From assembly GCA_907164885.2 (NCBI GenBank), contig OU015490.1, forward strand, positions 239,909,139-239,973,138: 64,000 nt of DNA, in the 5' to 3' direction. Made by a program: the position numbers and the translations under genes. This stretch comes from Dolomedes plantarius (taxonomy: Eukaryota; Arthropoda; Arachnida; Araneae; Dolomedidae). The notes beneath the pieces were generated by a model. That model worked only from the letters and a program-made list of their open reading frames with translations. It was not told where the DNA came from and ran no database searches. This document shows, in pieces, positions 50,823-63,397 of the stretch (positions within the stretch are counted from its first letter, which is position 1; every line of letters starts with the position of its first letter).

Positions 50823-52123
50823 CAGAGGCTGTTCACACATTTTTTAGACGATGTATATTGTATTCACAAAACGAAATTACATAAAATTCTTGTGTTTTAA
50901 ATGTTCTATTTGACATCCTTATTCTAAACTATCTTTCGACACCGCAATTACCAGGATAATAATGCCTTTTGAAGTGTCAGAAGAGGTATTCTATCCCATT
51001 CCTCCTGAACAGCTTTCCAGAGTCCTGTAAGGGTTTTGGGACGACGTTTGGATAATGCAGATTTTAAAAGTCCGAAAGCACAAAAATCCATAGGTGATAC
51101 ATCGGGAGATTTAGTAGGGATATCAGTGAAGGGTATGGCCTTGATACCAGTTTTTTGTTCCATTTCTTTTAAGAAATTTACAGTGGATTTTGATGTGTGA
51201 CTGCTAGCTTTGTCCTGATGGAGTCTCACAGATTGATGGCACTGTGGGTAAAACGATGGTATTTCATTCAGAAAAATTGGCGATAAAATACGTTCCTGAC
51301 AGTATTTGGAGTTAATCTTGACATTTTTTTCCACTCGCTTTATTTTTAACTTGCCATTATAAGAAGAACCAGCAACAATCATGAATCCCTTAGAAAAACT
51401 TTTTTTCAATTCTTTGAACCATGTACTTAAACTTTTGTCTCCCCTTTTATGATAATGAATGGCTCGTTTTTTGTTGCAATCATTTAAATACAACCATGAT
51501 TCATCTATTGTGACAATTGCTTTCCATTTTTCTTTGGATAAGTGTTTCTCATATAGAATTCTGCAGCGTGTCCTGCGTTCAGCGATATGATTTGGAAGAA
51601 GACGATGCACATTGCGTTTTTTCGATTTCTTAAGATTTGAATCAACGTTTATCATTTTGTTTACAGTGGACACCGAGCATTTTAATGATTTTGCAACTGT
51701 CTTTTGACTAGGGAGATTTTCTTTTAACATTAAACAACGTACCTTTGCAATAGTCGAAGATGTCCGTTTTTTCCTTGGATACTTGTTTGGAATTTTTGTC
51801 CCACTTGAGGCTCCAATTTGACGTTTTTTTCCTTTCTTGTTGACGATATTACCTATCGACGCTTTAGATATCACAAAACCATGACTCTCACATCGTTTTT
51901 GGATAACGGAGTATGCATATTTCTTTTCGGAAAGAGCATAAATGTAGCCTTCGAACCACTGCTTTGTTAAATACGCCATTTTGAATAAAAACAAAACTTT
52001 CAAGCCGCAGACGATAATTTTGACTTTTAAAAACATAGTACAATTGCAATTATTTCTTTTGCAGCAAACGATTTTTTATTACCGCTTACCGAAATGGTCT
52101 AAAAAATGTGCGAACAGCCTCTG
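50823..52123 (-). mobile_element. DD41D mariner, copy 3, apparently complete
   Basis: Ends CAGAGGCTGTTCACACATTT and, reversed, CAGAGGCTGTTCGCACATTT give ~28-bp TIRs with one mismatch. TA lies on both sides (50821-50822, 52124-52125) inside (TA)n. 1,301 bp, with an uninterrupted transposase frame. Confidence 0.96.
50948..51979 (-). CDS. DD41D mariner transposase, full-length frame
   Basis: A cut-and-paste transposase that would act in the nucleus on the element's TIRs at TA sites. The frame opens upstream at 52036, but the start MAYLTKQWFEGYIYAL at 51979 gives 343 residues, the usual mariner size, and is preferred. Residues 1-110 hold two HTH-like regions (YSVIQKRCESHGFVISKASI; TVAKSLKCSVSTVNKMI). 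The catalytic motifs are TIDESWLYL, HQDKASSHTS and SPMDFCAFGLLK, with 41 residues between the second and third Asp. DD41D is known from a basal mariner lineage (rosa-type). A basic stretch KKGKKRQIGASSG may serve nuclear import. No stop or frameshift is seen, so it could be active; expression is unknown. Confidence 0.9.
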   Translation of the reverse strand: MAYLTKQWFEGYIYALSEKKYAYSVIQKRCESHGFVISKASIGNIVNKKGKKRQIGASSGTKIPNKYPRKKRTSSTIAKVRCLMLKENLPSQKTVAKSLKCSVSTVNKMINVDSNLKKSKKRNVHRLLPNHIAERRTRCRILYEKHLSKEKWKAIVTIDESWLYLNDCNKKRAIHYHKRGDKSLSTWFKELKKSFSKGFMIVAGSSYNGKLKIKRVEKNVKINSKYCQERILSPIFLNEIPSFYPQCHQSVRLHQDKASSHTSKSTVNFLKEMEQKTGIKAIPFTDIPTKSPDVSPMDFCAFGLLKSALSKRRPKTLTGLWKAVQEEWDRIPLLTLQKALLSW

Positions 52124-52503
<380 letters not shown>

Positions 52504-52505
52504 TA

Positions 52506-53996
52506 CACTCACTTCCAAAAGTTAAGCACGGAGCGGTAAAATGCGAAAAAATGGGGACAAAACAAGGAATTACATACAGAGATAAAAAAAAAAATTAATT
52601 TTCATAAATTATAAGATGACGTCATATTTGCGTCATTAACAAAATGATGTTTAAATGCAAAACAAACAACAAAAACCGACATCAATAGGGTATGTTAGCA
52701 CCCCTCACCTTCATACAAAGTGTACAGCGTGTAATCATGCTTGTTATAAGGTGATCTACCCCCGCAATGTCCAACAATCTCCATTCCTCCAGTAGGGCAG
52801 TTTCTAATTCTCTGAGAGTGGCTGGAGGTGGGAAACATCTACATACAGCACGGCCGAGGGCATCTCAAAGATTTTCAATTGGATTAGGGTCTGGCGAGTA
52901 AGCCGGCCACTTCATACGCGCAATCCCCTCCCTCTCCAGAAAGTCGTCAACGATGGCAGCTGTATGGGGACGGGCATTATCGTCCATTAAAACGAAAGTA
53001 TTACCAACTGCTGCAGCGTACATTTTCACAGGGGGGGGGGGTCTAGGACTTCATCTCGATAACGTCCAGCCGTCACAAAACCTCGCCTGTAGATATGCAG
53101 GTCGGTATCCCAATGAAATCCCTGCCCGTACCATGATGCTTCCACCGCGGAATGCGTGATGTTCGGTGATGTTCTCGGGCCGATTGCGTGTGCCTTGTTC
53201 CCTCCAGACCCTTACACGCTTATCATCGGGTTGTAGGGCAAATATGGACTCATCTGCGAACATAACGTTGCCCCAATCAGACACTTTCCAATTCACATGC
53301 TGGCGGCGCCACTTTAATCGTGCCCCTCTGGATTGGACGGATAAAGGAACACAAACTTGTGGTATCCGGGCGTACAGACCATTCATGTGTAGCCTTCGAC
53401 AAACAGTAGTGGCAGATATCGGCCATCGGTAAGAACCAATGGCCGCTGCAACCATAGATGTCATACGTGTGGAGGTCGATCTTCGATACCACTTGGCTAC
53501 AACAGCAATATATCCATCTTCCGAGGGGGGTCGTAACCCTTGGACGACCGGCTACAGGTCTTCGGACAACTGTTTGGCTGATTTGGAATTGTTCCCATAA
53601 TCGTGAAATGGCGGAATGATGAACGCCGATGAAAAGAGCAACATCTGTGATAGACTGCCCTGCTTCAATGCGTCCGACAGCCCGTCAAAGTTCAGAATCT
53701 TCCATTCGTCTTATGGAAGCCATAGAAACACGTCTAACTTGAAATAAAATCGCACGAATGTTCTAAACACCTTTCATCAGCACTTACATGCAACTCCTGT
53801 AACACTTCACAATGCCGGCTTCTTATACGACTGCCTGTTTTTCATATTTCTCGACGCGAAACCTTGATTGGCTGTTACCTAACATATTTGCATACTCCCT
53901 TCTACCTTTGCAGCAAATTTCAGTTTCTTTAATTCAGATTGGCTTACGGAAATTAACATTTTCTTCTTCTCCGTGCTTAACTTTTGGAAGTGAGTG
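52506..53996 (-). mobile_element. Tc1-like element with 28-bp perfect TIRs
   Basis: CACTCACTTCCAAAAGTTAA continues to GCACGGAG at both ends (perfect over 28 bp). TA flanks at 52504-52505 and 53997-53998. 1,491 bp. The transposase gene on the minus strand is damaged. Confidence 0.95.
52682..53723 (-). pseudogene. Tc1-like DD34E transposase, lightly damaged
   Basis: Opens MASIRRMEDSEL followed by a TGA. It continues with HTH helices (GRIEAGQSITDVALFIGVHH) and a linker, then the 53051-53464 frame with VMFADESIFALQPDDKRVRV (first Asp). A G10 tract at 53031-53040 shifts the frame; LMDDNARPHTAAIVDDF (second Asp) and SPDPNPIENL (Glu) follow. I count 34 residues between the last two. A TGA replaces the Trp usual after IENL. 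The end is ANIPY and a stop. Few lesions, so inactivation looks fairly recent. Confidence 0.88.
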
Positions 53997-53998
53997 TA

Positions 53999-54758
<760 letters not shown>

Positions 54759-54863
54759 CGTGTGCCTGTCCAAAAACCAAAATTTCGGCTATAAGAATCA
54801 ACAGCTTATAAGAATCAAAAACAGTAATAACAAACGTGATTCTTATAACCGGAAATCACTATG

Positions 54864-55507
54864 TATATATATATATATATATATATAATTATTTATGTAG
54901 GTGTAAATTGGAGATACATTTTCCCCCATAGGTTAACACTGGGGCGAGCGAATCCAGTAGGGTTAGTACATAGCATCCTTAATACGAAGATCTATTTCTC
55001 AATAACCCCAAGGATTCTGGTTCATCTCTCTTTATATTCAGTGGGAGGAAAATATGAAAAAAAAAGTTTTTATTGCAGGAGCCATCGAACTTATCTGTCT
55101 CCTTTCGTGAAATCCAGTAACCTTTCGTTGCCACAACCAAATCTGAATTTGGGGAATACTCAAAACAAAAATACCTCTAAAACAAAGCTTCACCCGGATT
55201 ATGGCCAAAGGGATGAGTCATCTAAACTCATTATAGAAGAGAAAGCTTTGCTCAAGTAGCCTCTCAAAAGATTGTCAACATTTTAAACATCTAGGAGTTT
55301 GAGCAATGAAGCTATTTTCCGGCCTATGAAGATTTTATGGCAGAAGATTGGGTGGAGGATGTTTGATCAGCTCCTTTCACTTCCTCCTTTCGTGTTTCTC
55401 CAGGCGCACTTCCTTCGAGCAGAATCCCTGGCACAATTTTCCTTTGACCAGTGTCACGTTTTATCATGTTTCTGCGCTTTGTAACTAGTATTTACATAGG
55501 GTATAAT
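54864..55507. other. no gene recognised
   Basis: 54918-54975 matches 48660-48720 in reverse. The 132-codon frame at 54861-55259 starts in TA repeat and has no recognised domain. Confidence 0.4.
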
Positions 55508-56190
55508 CACTTGAGGGAAACAGTCATATGAGTATAGTATAATATTAAATTAAGTTTAACTTGCATTTGCCGTAGCCCCAGTTTTTTAAAATTAATTTTC
55601 ACCCTTTTAAAATGAGTGATTGATAAAAAGATTGCTGAGAAGATGTTTAACTTAAAATTTATTTAATAACTTGAGTGAAACAGTCATATGAGTATATAAT
55701 ATCAAAAGTAAGTAATTAAGTCATGTTAAGTATAACTGCATTTGTCGTAGTCCCAGTTTTTTAAAATTAATTTTAATCCTTTTAACATAGTGAATGATAA
55801 AAAAAATTGCTGAGATATAAAGCAAAAGATGTTTAACTTAATATTTATTTAATCGCTTGAATGAAACAGTCATATGAATATATAATATCAAATTAAGTAT
55901 AACTTCATTTGTCGTAGCCCCAGATTTTAAAAATTAATTTACACACTTTTAACATAAGTGACTGATAAAAAGATTGCTGAGAAATAAGGCAAAAAATGTT
56001 TAACTTAAAATTTGTTTAATCACTTGAGTAAAACAGTCATATGAATATATAATATTAAATTAAGTATAACTGCATTTGTAGTAGCCCAGTTTTATAAAAT
56101 TAATTTTCATTCTTTTAACAGTAAGTAATTGATAAAAAGATTGCTGAGAAATAAAGCAAAAGATGTTTAACTTAAAATTTATTTTCCCTT
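55508..56190. repeat. tandem repeat, four units of 160-186 bp
   Basis: The marker ACTTGAG(T/G)GAAACAGTCATATGA starts at about 55510, 55670, 55856 and 56023. Each unit includes CATTTG(C/T)CGTAGCCCCAG, AAAATTAATTTTCA and GATTGCTGAGAA. Period variation is due to indels. Non-coding. Confidence 0.92.
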
Positions 56191-57273
56191 TTAATCTTTT
56201 AAAAACATTATTTATTTATTTTTCTTCTATTTACGAAGTCTGGGACAGAAAATAATTTATATATATTTTTTATTTACACGCCTTTCGTAATACTTCCCCC
56301 CCCCCCCCCCCTCGAAAGCGTGTTTTTATATATAAAATTATTCTAATAAAAAAAAGAAAATTTTGCAATTTCGTTTAAAGAATTTAAATCCAAAATTCAA
56401 ATTATGTATAGTTTTTTCATTTTTGCAGGAAGGAAAAGTTTCCGAAAAATTCGTTTTCGAGATTTAAAAAAATCTATCAAAATCTTAATCAGTTTAAAGA
56501 GAAAAAATCCTTTTTTTCTTCAGATTAATTTGGACTATCTTAAAAATATTTCAAGAATTTTTATCCAAAATCCAAAATCCCGAAATCAGTTTAAGGAAAA
56601 TAGATCAAAGGAACGCTGTTCAAAGTTTCAGAGAGCCAACTTGGAAGGGATTTTAAATATATCCGTCTAAAGATTGCAAATCGTGAAAAATTTTATATGG
56701 TGATAAATGGACTTCCAAGTCCCAATATACAGCAGGATTTACACAGATAGTACAACATTAAAATATTGCATATAGCATCAGAAACATCTTAGAAGCATTC
56801 GGGTTGAGTTATTTGACTCTTAAATGGAATAGGGATTTTTAAACTCCTTTTTATAGATTTTCAATATTTTACCCTGTATGTATATCACATGAGTATAATT
56901 AATATTCTGTTTTTCTCTTCTGAAGTCACTTAGAATTCCCAAACAAGTATTTTGTGGAAGAATAAGACTTGTTTTTAAAAAAAGTTCTTTGAATATTCTA
57001 GAATTTTTCAAAATTCTCAAAGCACATTAATTTTCTTCCCTTTTCTTCCAAATTTTTCAAGATTGCTAATGGAAGTGTTTATCCTAAAACTGTGCATCAT
57101 TCTTTGAAACCACAATTTTTTTCAAATTTATAGACCATGAAATAAAGTAAAAACGTGCAAATACATAAATAAAAATAACAGGAAGATTTTGAAAAAAAAA
57201 ATATTTATGGCTTTAGATTCATACAAAAAAAAATTCTCTGCAAAATCATGTTTATATATATCGCAAACTTATA
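56191..57273. other. AT-rich DNA; old repeat related to the satellite flank
   Basis: A C17-type tract lies at about 56296-56313. 56540-56770 loosely aligns with the satellite's end and right flank (TTTCAAGAATTTTTATCC against TTTCAAGTATTTTTATTC; then the 28820-29000 match). The frame 56404-56670 has no recognised domain. Confidence 0.45.
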
Positions 57274-59494
57274 CAGTTGGCTCTCTGTTTAACGATGCTC
57301 TACTTAACGACGATCTCTATTTAAAGACGATATTTCCCAGTCCCGGCCCCTCCGACGTAAAAAAATTCTATTTAAAGACGACATTGTTTCTGTTCAACGA
57401 CGAATTTTTTTTACATGATAAACTTTTTCTTCAACATTTTATCTGCAGAAGGGGAATCTTCTGTGGGGGTTTCAATGACAGACCCAGAATTTCCTTGAAG
57501 TTGGCAATGTTGCAGTCATAGACCTGTTGCAGTGTGAAAAACGGGCGGGGGTGGGAATTACTGTTTCTCGGAAGATCGAATATTCTTTCATGGAGCTCTT
57601 AGTGCGGGAGCTGAATCAATCTATTGTCCCTACCATCTATTGTCATGTGACTTACGAACTGTCCAGTAGCAACCCTCTCTCACTCCTTCCGGGAAGCAGG
57701 TGTTCATGTTTAGAGAATTCATGTACGAATTCATTCCAGTAGGAATACGAGGTGAGCAGAGCAAAATGGCATCAAAGCGAAAGCTTCTTACGCTTCACGA
57801 AAAGGTGAAAATTATTGAAAACTGGGAAGAAAGTGTTAGAATAACAAAAGTCTAATTCACAAGACAATTTCAGCTACCAGAGTCTACTCTCAAAGGCATT
57901 TTAGCAAGCAAAGAGAAAATTATTGAAGCAGCACAAAAATTTGGTTTGGGATCCAAATCCAAACGGCAGAATATACAATGCGGCCGATCAGAAGAGTTTG
58001 ATAAGGCAGTCCTGCAATGGTTTCATGAAGCAAGGGCATCCAACATTCCAATTTCCGTAGTGATATTTAAAGAAAATGGCAGAAGACTTTGGAATGCAAA
58101 ATTTTCAGGCTTCGGCTGGTTGGCTAGCAAAGTTCAAAGAAAGATATGGGCTTGCAGTTAAAAGGATATCTGGCGAAAGTGGCTCCATAGATGAAAAAAT
58201 AGTGGAAGAATGGAAAATAGTGTTGAAGAGGATATTAGATGGATATGATGAGAAGAACATATTCATTGCATATGAGACGGGCCTATTCTACAATACGGTG
58301 CCTAATAAAACTTTAACGTACACGGACGAAAAGTGCTTTGGTGGAAAACAGAGTAAGGAACGATTGACAGTTTTACTGGGCACTAATTCGGATGGATCTG
58401 AGAAATTTCCACCTCTAGTTATAGGCAAATCAAAGCAACCAAGGTGTTTTAAGAATATCACCAGGAAACCTTGTGAGTACCGGAATAACAATAAAGCGTG
58501 GATGATATCACAAATTTTTATTGACTGGGTAAGAAAATTTGATGCAAAAATGCATCAAGTAAAGAGAAAGTTTTACTTTTAATCCACCGTTGCACTGCAT
58601 ATACTCCAAATATCCCTGGACTTACAAATTTGACTATTCATTTCTTACCAGCTAATTGCACTAGCAAGTTGCAGCCATTTGACCTGGGTGTCATTCGCAG
58701 TGTGTAAGCATACTTATAGAAAGTCCTTAATTAGGAAATTAATAAACAATTCGGCTGACAGTATGAAAATTAGAAAATTTATGATCTTGGAAGCAATGCA
58801 GGTTTTTAACGTCAGCATGGAAAGAAGTTTCTTCATCCACAATAAAAAACTGCTTTCGCGTTGCTGGAATTCACAAAGAACTTGTACTGGAATTGCAAAG
58901 TACGGATGTAGAAATCAACGAAGATGACATTACCTCTGAAGAATGGAGAAGTCTCGTTGAAGATGAGGATGTTTCAATTCAAGATTTCTACAATTGTGAC
59001 GAATCTGTTTTAACAACAGATTACAGAAATGTAGAACAAATTTACGAAGATATAGTAAACGAAAACACAGTGTCAGATGAAGAAGGGGAAGTTGAAGACT
59101 GTGAAAACGAGACACTGCAACTTCTGCTCTAGATGTTCTCCGACGCTATATTACATCGAATATGGAAGATGACACATTGAACATTTTAGAAAATCTGGAA
59201 AAAAAAATAATGAAATCAAGGCGAAAAATGAAGCAATCGACACTTTTTGACTTTTTATAAACCTAATTTATTGTATTGTTTGTACTCCCTTTTCAATGTA
59301 ATTTAAAATAACTTTGTGAATAAAAATAATAATGATAATAAAAATAACATTTTTAAACACGGCAATACATTGAGAAATATATTGACAGTCCTAAGCCTGT
59401 AAAGTGGGAAGGGAAATGTTGACAAATTCCGTTTAAGGGCGATCTCTACGATTTTTCACGGTCCCTTGAAAGTCATTAAACAGAGAGCCAACTG
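57274..59494 (+). mobile_element. Tigger/pogo-type element, near full length
   Basis: Ends CAGTTGGCTCTCTGTTTAAC and, reversed, CAGTTGGCTCTCTGTTTAAT, with TA flanks (57272-57273, 59495-59496). Sub-terminal repeats of TTTAACGACG/TTTAAAGACG follow. 2,221 bp, the usual Tigger size, holding a complete but mutated transposase gene. Confidence 0.93.
57766..59260 (+). pseudogene. Tigger-type transposase, both upstream catalytic Asp lost
   Basis: Starts MASKRKLLTLHEKVKIIENW, a Psq/CENP-B first HTH with a TAA after ITKV. The CENPB second HTH follows (FDKAVLQWFHEARASNIPIS), then a frameshift into 58076-58582 (FQASAGWLAKFKERYGL). The first catalytic motif, usually NADETGLF, reads IAYETGLFYN, so Asp is Tyr. 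The second, usually LLIDNCTAH, reads LLLIHRCTAY (after a shift), so Asp is His. The third, SKLQPFDLGVIRSV, is intact. An acidic region (58893-59132) and the tail KQSTLFDFL complete the family layout. DNA binding might persist; catalysis cannot. Confidence 0.88.
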
Positions 59495-59889
59495 TATTAA
59501 AAAATTTAAGGTTTTTAAATGATAGAGGAGAAGATAGGATTATAGACCCCCTCTTTTGTTTTTGGCTCTCTCTTCGGTCTCTGTGGTCATACCAAAGACT
59601 GATTTTCATATTTTTTTGGCTCTAACCTCATCCAAAACTCTTCATCTAAACATCCTTAAGTAGATTTGCCGTTAAATGAAATCTTAAGATGTATACAATC
59701 ACATAAGTGAAAAAGTCAAAACTAGCCCAAACTGACCCAAAGTGGAGGTTAACATGAACCCCCAACGTTTTGCCCCACATTATGAGTTACATGGAATTTA
59801 ATTTCGAACTAGCTTAAAAGGAACTTTATCTCATGTAGAATAAGGCACAGGAATCAGTTTTTAACAAACATAGTAGTACCTTTGTGACT
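59495..59889. other. no gene recognised
   Basis: Mixed AT-rich DNA between two pogo-class elements. Confidence 0.4.
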
Positions 59890-60562
59890 GCAGGGGTAAC
59901 TTTGCGACACATAGTAATTTTTTCGTATTTCGGATATTGCGCCGTGTCCTTGATACCAGGAAGGCAAAGAAGGGCGTCAGCAGCATTTCCGGCATACAGA
60001 GACACCTAGTAGATAGTGTCCGAAGCTTCTGAGTGCCATTTCTCTTCGCTGGCCAATGCACCTCCTCCTCGACCCACCTCGTCCAGCCGCTCGATGTTGA
60101 ATTTTTCCGTCCACTAAAATACCACCACTGGAGAGAAATATGTATTGACTATCTGGAAAAAAAAAACTACCCGAATGAGCAGAATGTGCCGAAAGACGAA
60201 TTTCCTTATCTTCTGAAAGAACTGATGGCTGCCCTGGGCACACGAGGTCTCTTTGACGTCAATGATATAGATAAAGCTATCCAGCATTTGTAATAAATAT
60301 AAAGTAATTTTTCCTCTTGGGTTTCAAGGCGAAAACACAGATGTCATAGAGTAGCCCCACTCGGCGGCGCAACTTTGTGGCACATTTTATCTTTAATTTC
60401 TCAATAGTAATTAAAGATCCGGGTTAGCGCAATGCATCACTACGTAAAGAAAGGATGTACCAATGTTTTGCAATTGTTCGTTTTGGGCTGTTTTCAAAAC
60501 TGATCGGCTGGCACAGGAAAAAAAAAAACTTAAAATCCGTCACAAAGTAACCCCCGTCTTAC
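59890..60562 (+). mobile_element. pogo-class element relic, internally deleted
   Basis: GGGGTAACTTTGCGACACAT at the left (about 59894) and, reversed, GGGGGTTACTTTGTGACG at the right (about 60540-60562) look like degenerate inverted ends. Between them sits the C-terminal part of a DDE transposase. Boundaries are approximate, and TA duplications are not clear. Confidence 0.4.
60040..60293 (+). pseudogene. CENP-B/pogo-class transposase, C-terminal fragment
   Basis: The plus-strand frame reads THLVQPLDVEFFRPLKYHHW then REICIDYLEKKNYPNEQNVP and KDEFPYLLKELMAAL, ending at a stop near 60293. QPLD.aFF.PLK..WR..l and the later P..EFp.LL are the third-Asp region and tail of DDE_1 (CENP-B-like) transposases. 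Upstream catalytic motifs and HTH domains are gone. It is a different family from the element at 57274-59494. Confidence 0.72.
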
Positions 60563-60919
60563 GATAGTCATTCACTTTTACTTAACCTGGAAAAAAATTT
60601 GAAAACCCGAAAAACCAACAATTGGTCACAGGTCGTTATTCGGGAGTGGACTGAGGTTAATGACCTCGACTATCTATCGCAGTCATCTAGGAGTTCACAG
60701 CTGTTTCGCGCAGCTATGCCTGCTCACAGGGCAGATATTAAGGGGGGTCCATAATAAATGTATTATCAATAATCCCACCTTCTCCTCTGTGGGGTGAGCA
60801 TTGAGTATTTTGAAAAAAAGCTAGCATTTTTTAAAAACAAGCATTATTCTGCCAAATAATCCGTATTTTGCATTCTAAGGGTCTTCAGTCTAATAAAAAG
60901 AATATATTAATTATTCTCA
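60563..60919. other. no gene recognised
   Basis: Mixed composition; no frame or repeat match seen. Confidence 0.4.
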
Positions 60920-61616
60920 TCTATATATATAAAACAGCTCCGTAACTGACTGACTCACTGACTGACTCACCGAGTGACATACAACGCACAGACCAAACCG
61001 CTGGACCTAAAAGGCTGAAATTTTGCATGGCGATTCTTCTTATAGTGTAGGGGTGCACTAAGAAAGATTTTTTGAAAAATTCTTAGATTTTTTATAATTA
61101 AATTTTTAAGCTGTTTTAGTAACTTTTTTTAAGTTTGCATTTAAAATAATAATCTGAGGGTTATAAAATTTATATCACGAGAAAGGCCGTAAAAATCCCT
61201 TTAAAATGAAATCTTTTTCGAATCTTTACCTTCATTTTCTGATTTTTGGTGAATTTTTAAAGATCAATTTTTAGAATTTAATTTATTAAATGCTGATCAC
61301 GTAATTCCTTTTTCTTGTACTTTAAATAAATTTATCGTCACGTGCATAACAACTAAATAGACAAAAAAAACTTTTTCTTTCTTGCTAATGCGGCAGACGA
61401 TTGGACATTATCCAAAAAAATATTAAAATACAATAAAAGATATTATGTTCCTCAAACTGTACTATTAACTGTACTATATTCTTTAGTATGTCCTATTACA
61501 TTTAATTTGAATATTTTGTTCTACATTATTTTGTCTATAAAAATATCCCTTACGATTTTTTATCGATATATATATATTTTTTTTTTACATCAATTGTATA
61601 CATTGATCGTCGTATT

Positions 61617-61653
<37 letters not shown>

Positions 61654-61725
61654 CATTAATTGCATACATTGACCGTTGTATTTAATTTGAATGTACTCCG
61701 TAGCGAAGTGCGGGTTTTCAGCTAG
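60920..61725 (+). mobile_element. Helitron-like element, family 1 copy E
   Basis: Starts A|TCTATATATATAAAACAG and ends CCGTAGCGAAGTGCGGG, TTTTCAGCTAG|T. It has CTGA repeats, the core TGGACCTAAAAGGCTGAAAT, and a TA run at 61618-61650. 806 bp; the best-preserved ends of the five copies. Confidence 0.75.
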
Positions 61726-62784
61726 TTATCTATATAGAGTTAAAAATTGTAAATTTAAAAAATTAGAGGTTCTTGGTCACTTGTCCCCTTCAGACTGATA
61801 GTCTCTATGAAGCCCAAAAAGTAAAGATGTGTTCCTAAAGAAAGTTTTTAGCCCTGAAACCCCTTAAACTAATAAATAATTTCCTTATTTAAAAAAAGAA
61901 ATGTTTTCCAGCCTTGAGGGTTCCAAGATGATATATAATTCGAGAGTGAAAATGTAGTTAATAAGAAAAGTTATATTGTCAAGAAGATGCCATTCAACTT
62001 CCGGTTCTAGGACAATATATATATTTAAAAAATTTTAATTAAAACTTTTCATATTAAAATTATTCTGTCAAAAAATTATCCAAATAAAAACGAAATTTTT
62101 TTTCTGAGGTTTGTTGTGATATTAATGTACATTATTTTATCAAGGCCCTACATAATAGAAAATAGATACCCCGTATATAATAGCCCATCTATAAATGATA
62201 GTTGCTTCACGGAAAGTGTTAATGAATGGTTACAATTTTATTATGTCATGTCAAAATTAGTTTTTTCTATCATTTTGAAGTAAGTGCTTCTAGAGAAGAA
62301 TATATATGACCAATTACTAGTGATATTATAATATAGCTTACATTACATAATAGCTTAATTACATAACATATCAATTACGTATATTTCAAGAATACCTGAA
62401 TATACTACTTCATAGATACCAGTTATATGCTGGGCCATGATGATATATGTTTATACTGAATGAAATTTTGATGCGAATGGCTAGGTATTGATATTCAATA
62501 GCTCTTAACACTGGGTCTGATTTGAAACGGGAACGTTTTCACGGTAAAATACTATTAAGATTGAAACATGTTATGCGTTATTTTTCTTTCATTTGCGTTC
62601 ATTCATTTACACGTTTTGAGGTACATTTATTAAAGGCGAAATTTTATCGATTATTTCTCGTTAAGAACAACATCGCATTATCGCTTCATACATAAACAGT
62701 GTTTTATTTTTTCTTGGGGAGAGCAGAGATGAACGGATAAAAATTTTTATAATGAAAAAGCAATATTCATAATTCAATTTCTAT
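61726..62784. other. AT-rich DNA without genes
   Basis: No reading frame, tandem repeat or transposon end could be supported. Confidence 0.5.
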
Positions 62785-62834
62785 TTCTCTGGGGAGGGGG
62801 GCAGGGCCCCTTGCCCCCCTCCCTGGGTGCGCCA

Positions 62835-62900
<66 letters not shown>
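62785..62900 (-). repeat. GC-rich transposon end next to (TA)n
   Basis: Read from 62838 leftward: CAGTGGCGCACCCAGGG, then a palindrome GGGAGGGGGGCA/TGCCCCCCTCCC around GGGGCCCT. The layout matches 718-776. The tip lies directly on a ~60-bp TA run (62839-62900). Confidence 0.6.
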
Positions 62901-63309
62901 TATATCAGGTTCAGCGGTATTAGGTTGCAGTGGCACCAAATCCAATCAAACAGTTCAGTCGTTGGGACTAATAAATTTATTAATTCTAGCACATTACTGA
63001 TATATAGTTTTTTAAGATAGATAAGATGTATAAAGAGGAAAGCTAATTACATATTTATAATGAGAGAGTACTTAGCGTCCTGTCTAGCCCATATCCAAAC
63101 GCTAAGTGAGCGCGTAGTTTGACTTTTACACTAGAACGAAGGTGAGTTAGTTTCGTTTGTCATCGTGATCATCTATGGTGCAGTATGCCCAGCGACAGCT
63201 TAGCGCCACACAGATGCGGAAGTAATTACATAAGGGAAAATACATTATTAAAGGTAGTGAATTATTGGAATATAATCAATACTGGTGGGGCGTTATTATT
63301 ATTACTTAC
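62901..63309. other. no gene recognised
   Basis: Moderately complex sequence. The plus-strand frames reaching in from the TA arrays have no known domain. Confidence 0.4.
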
Positions 63310-63331
63310 ACACACACACACATACACGCAC

Positions 63332-63395
<64 letters not shown>
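63310..63395. repeat. (CA)n and (TA)n microsatellite
   Basis: ACACACACACAC at about 63308-63330 is followed by TA to 63395. Confidence 0.95.
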
Positions 63396-63397
<2 letters not shown>

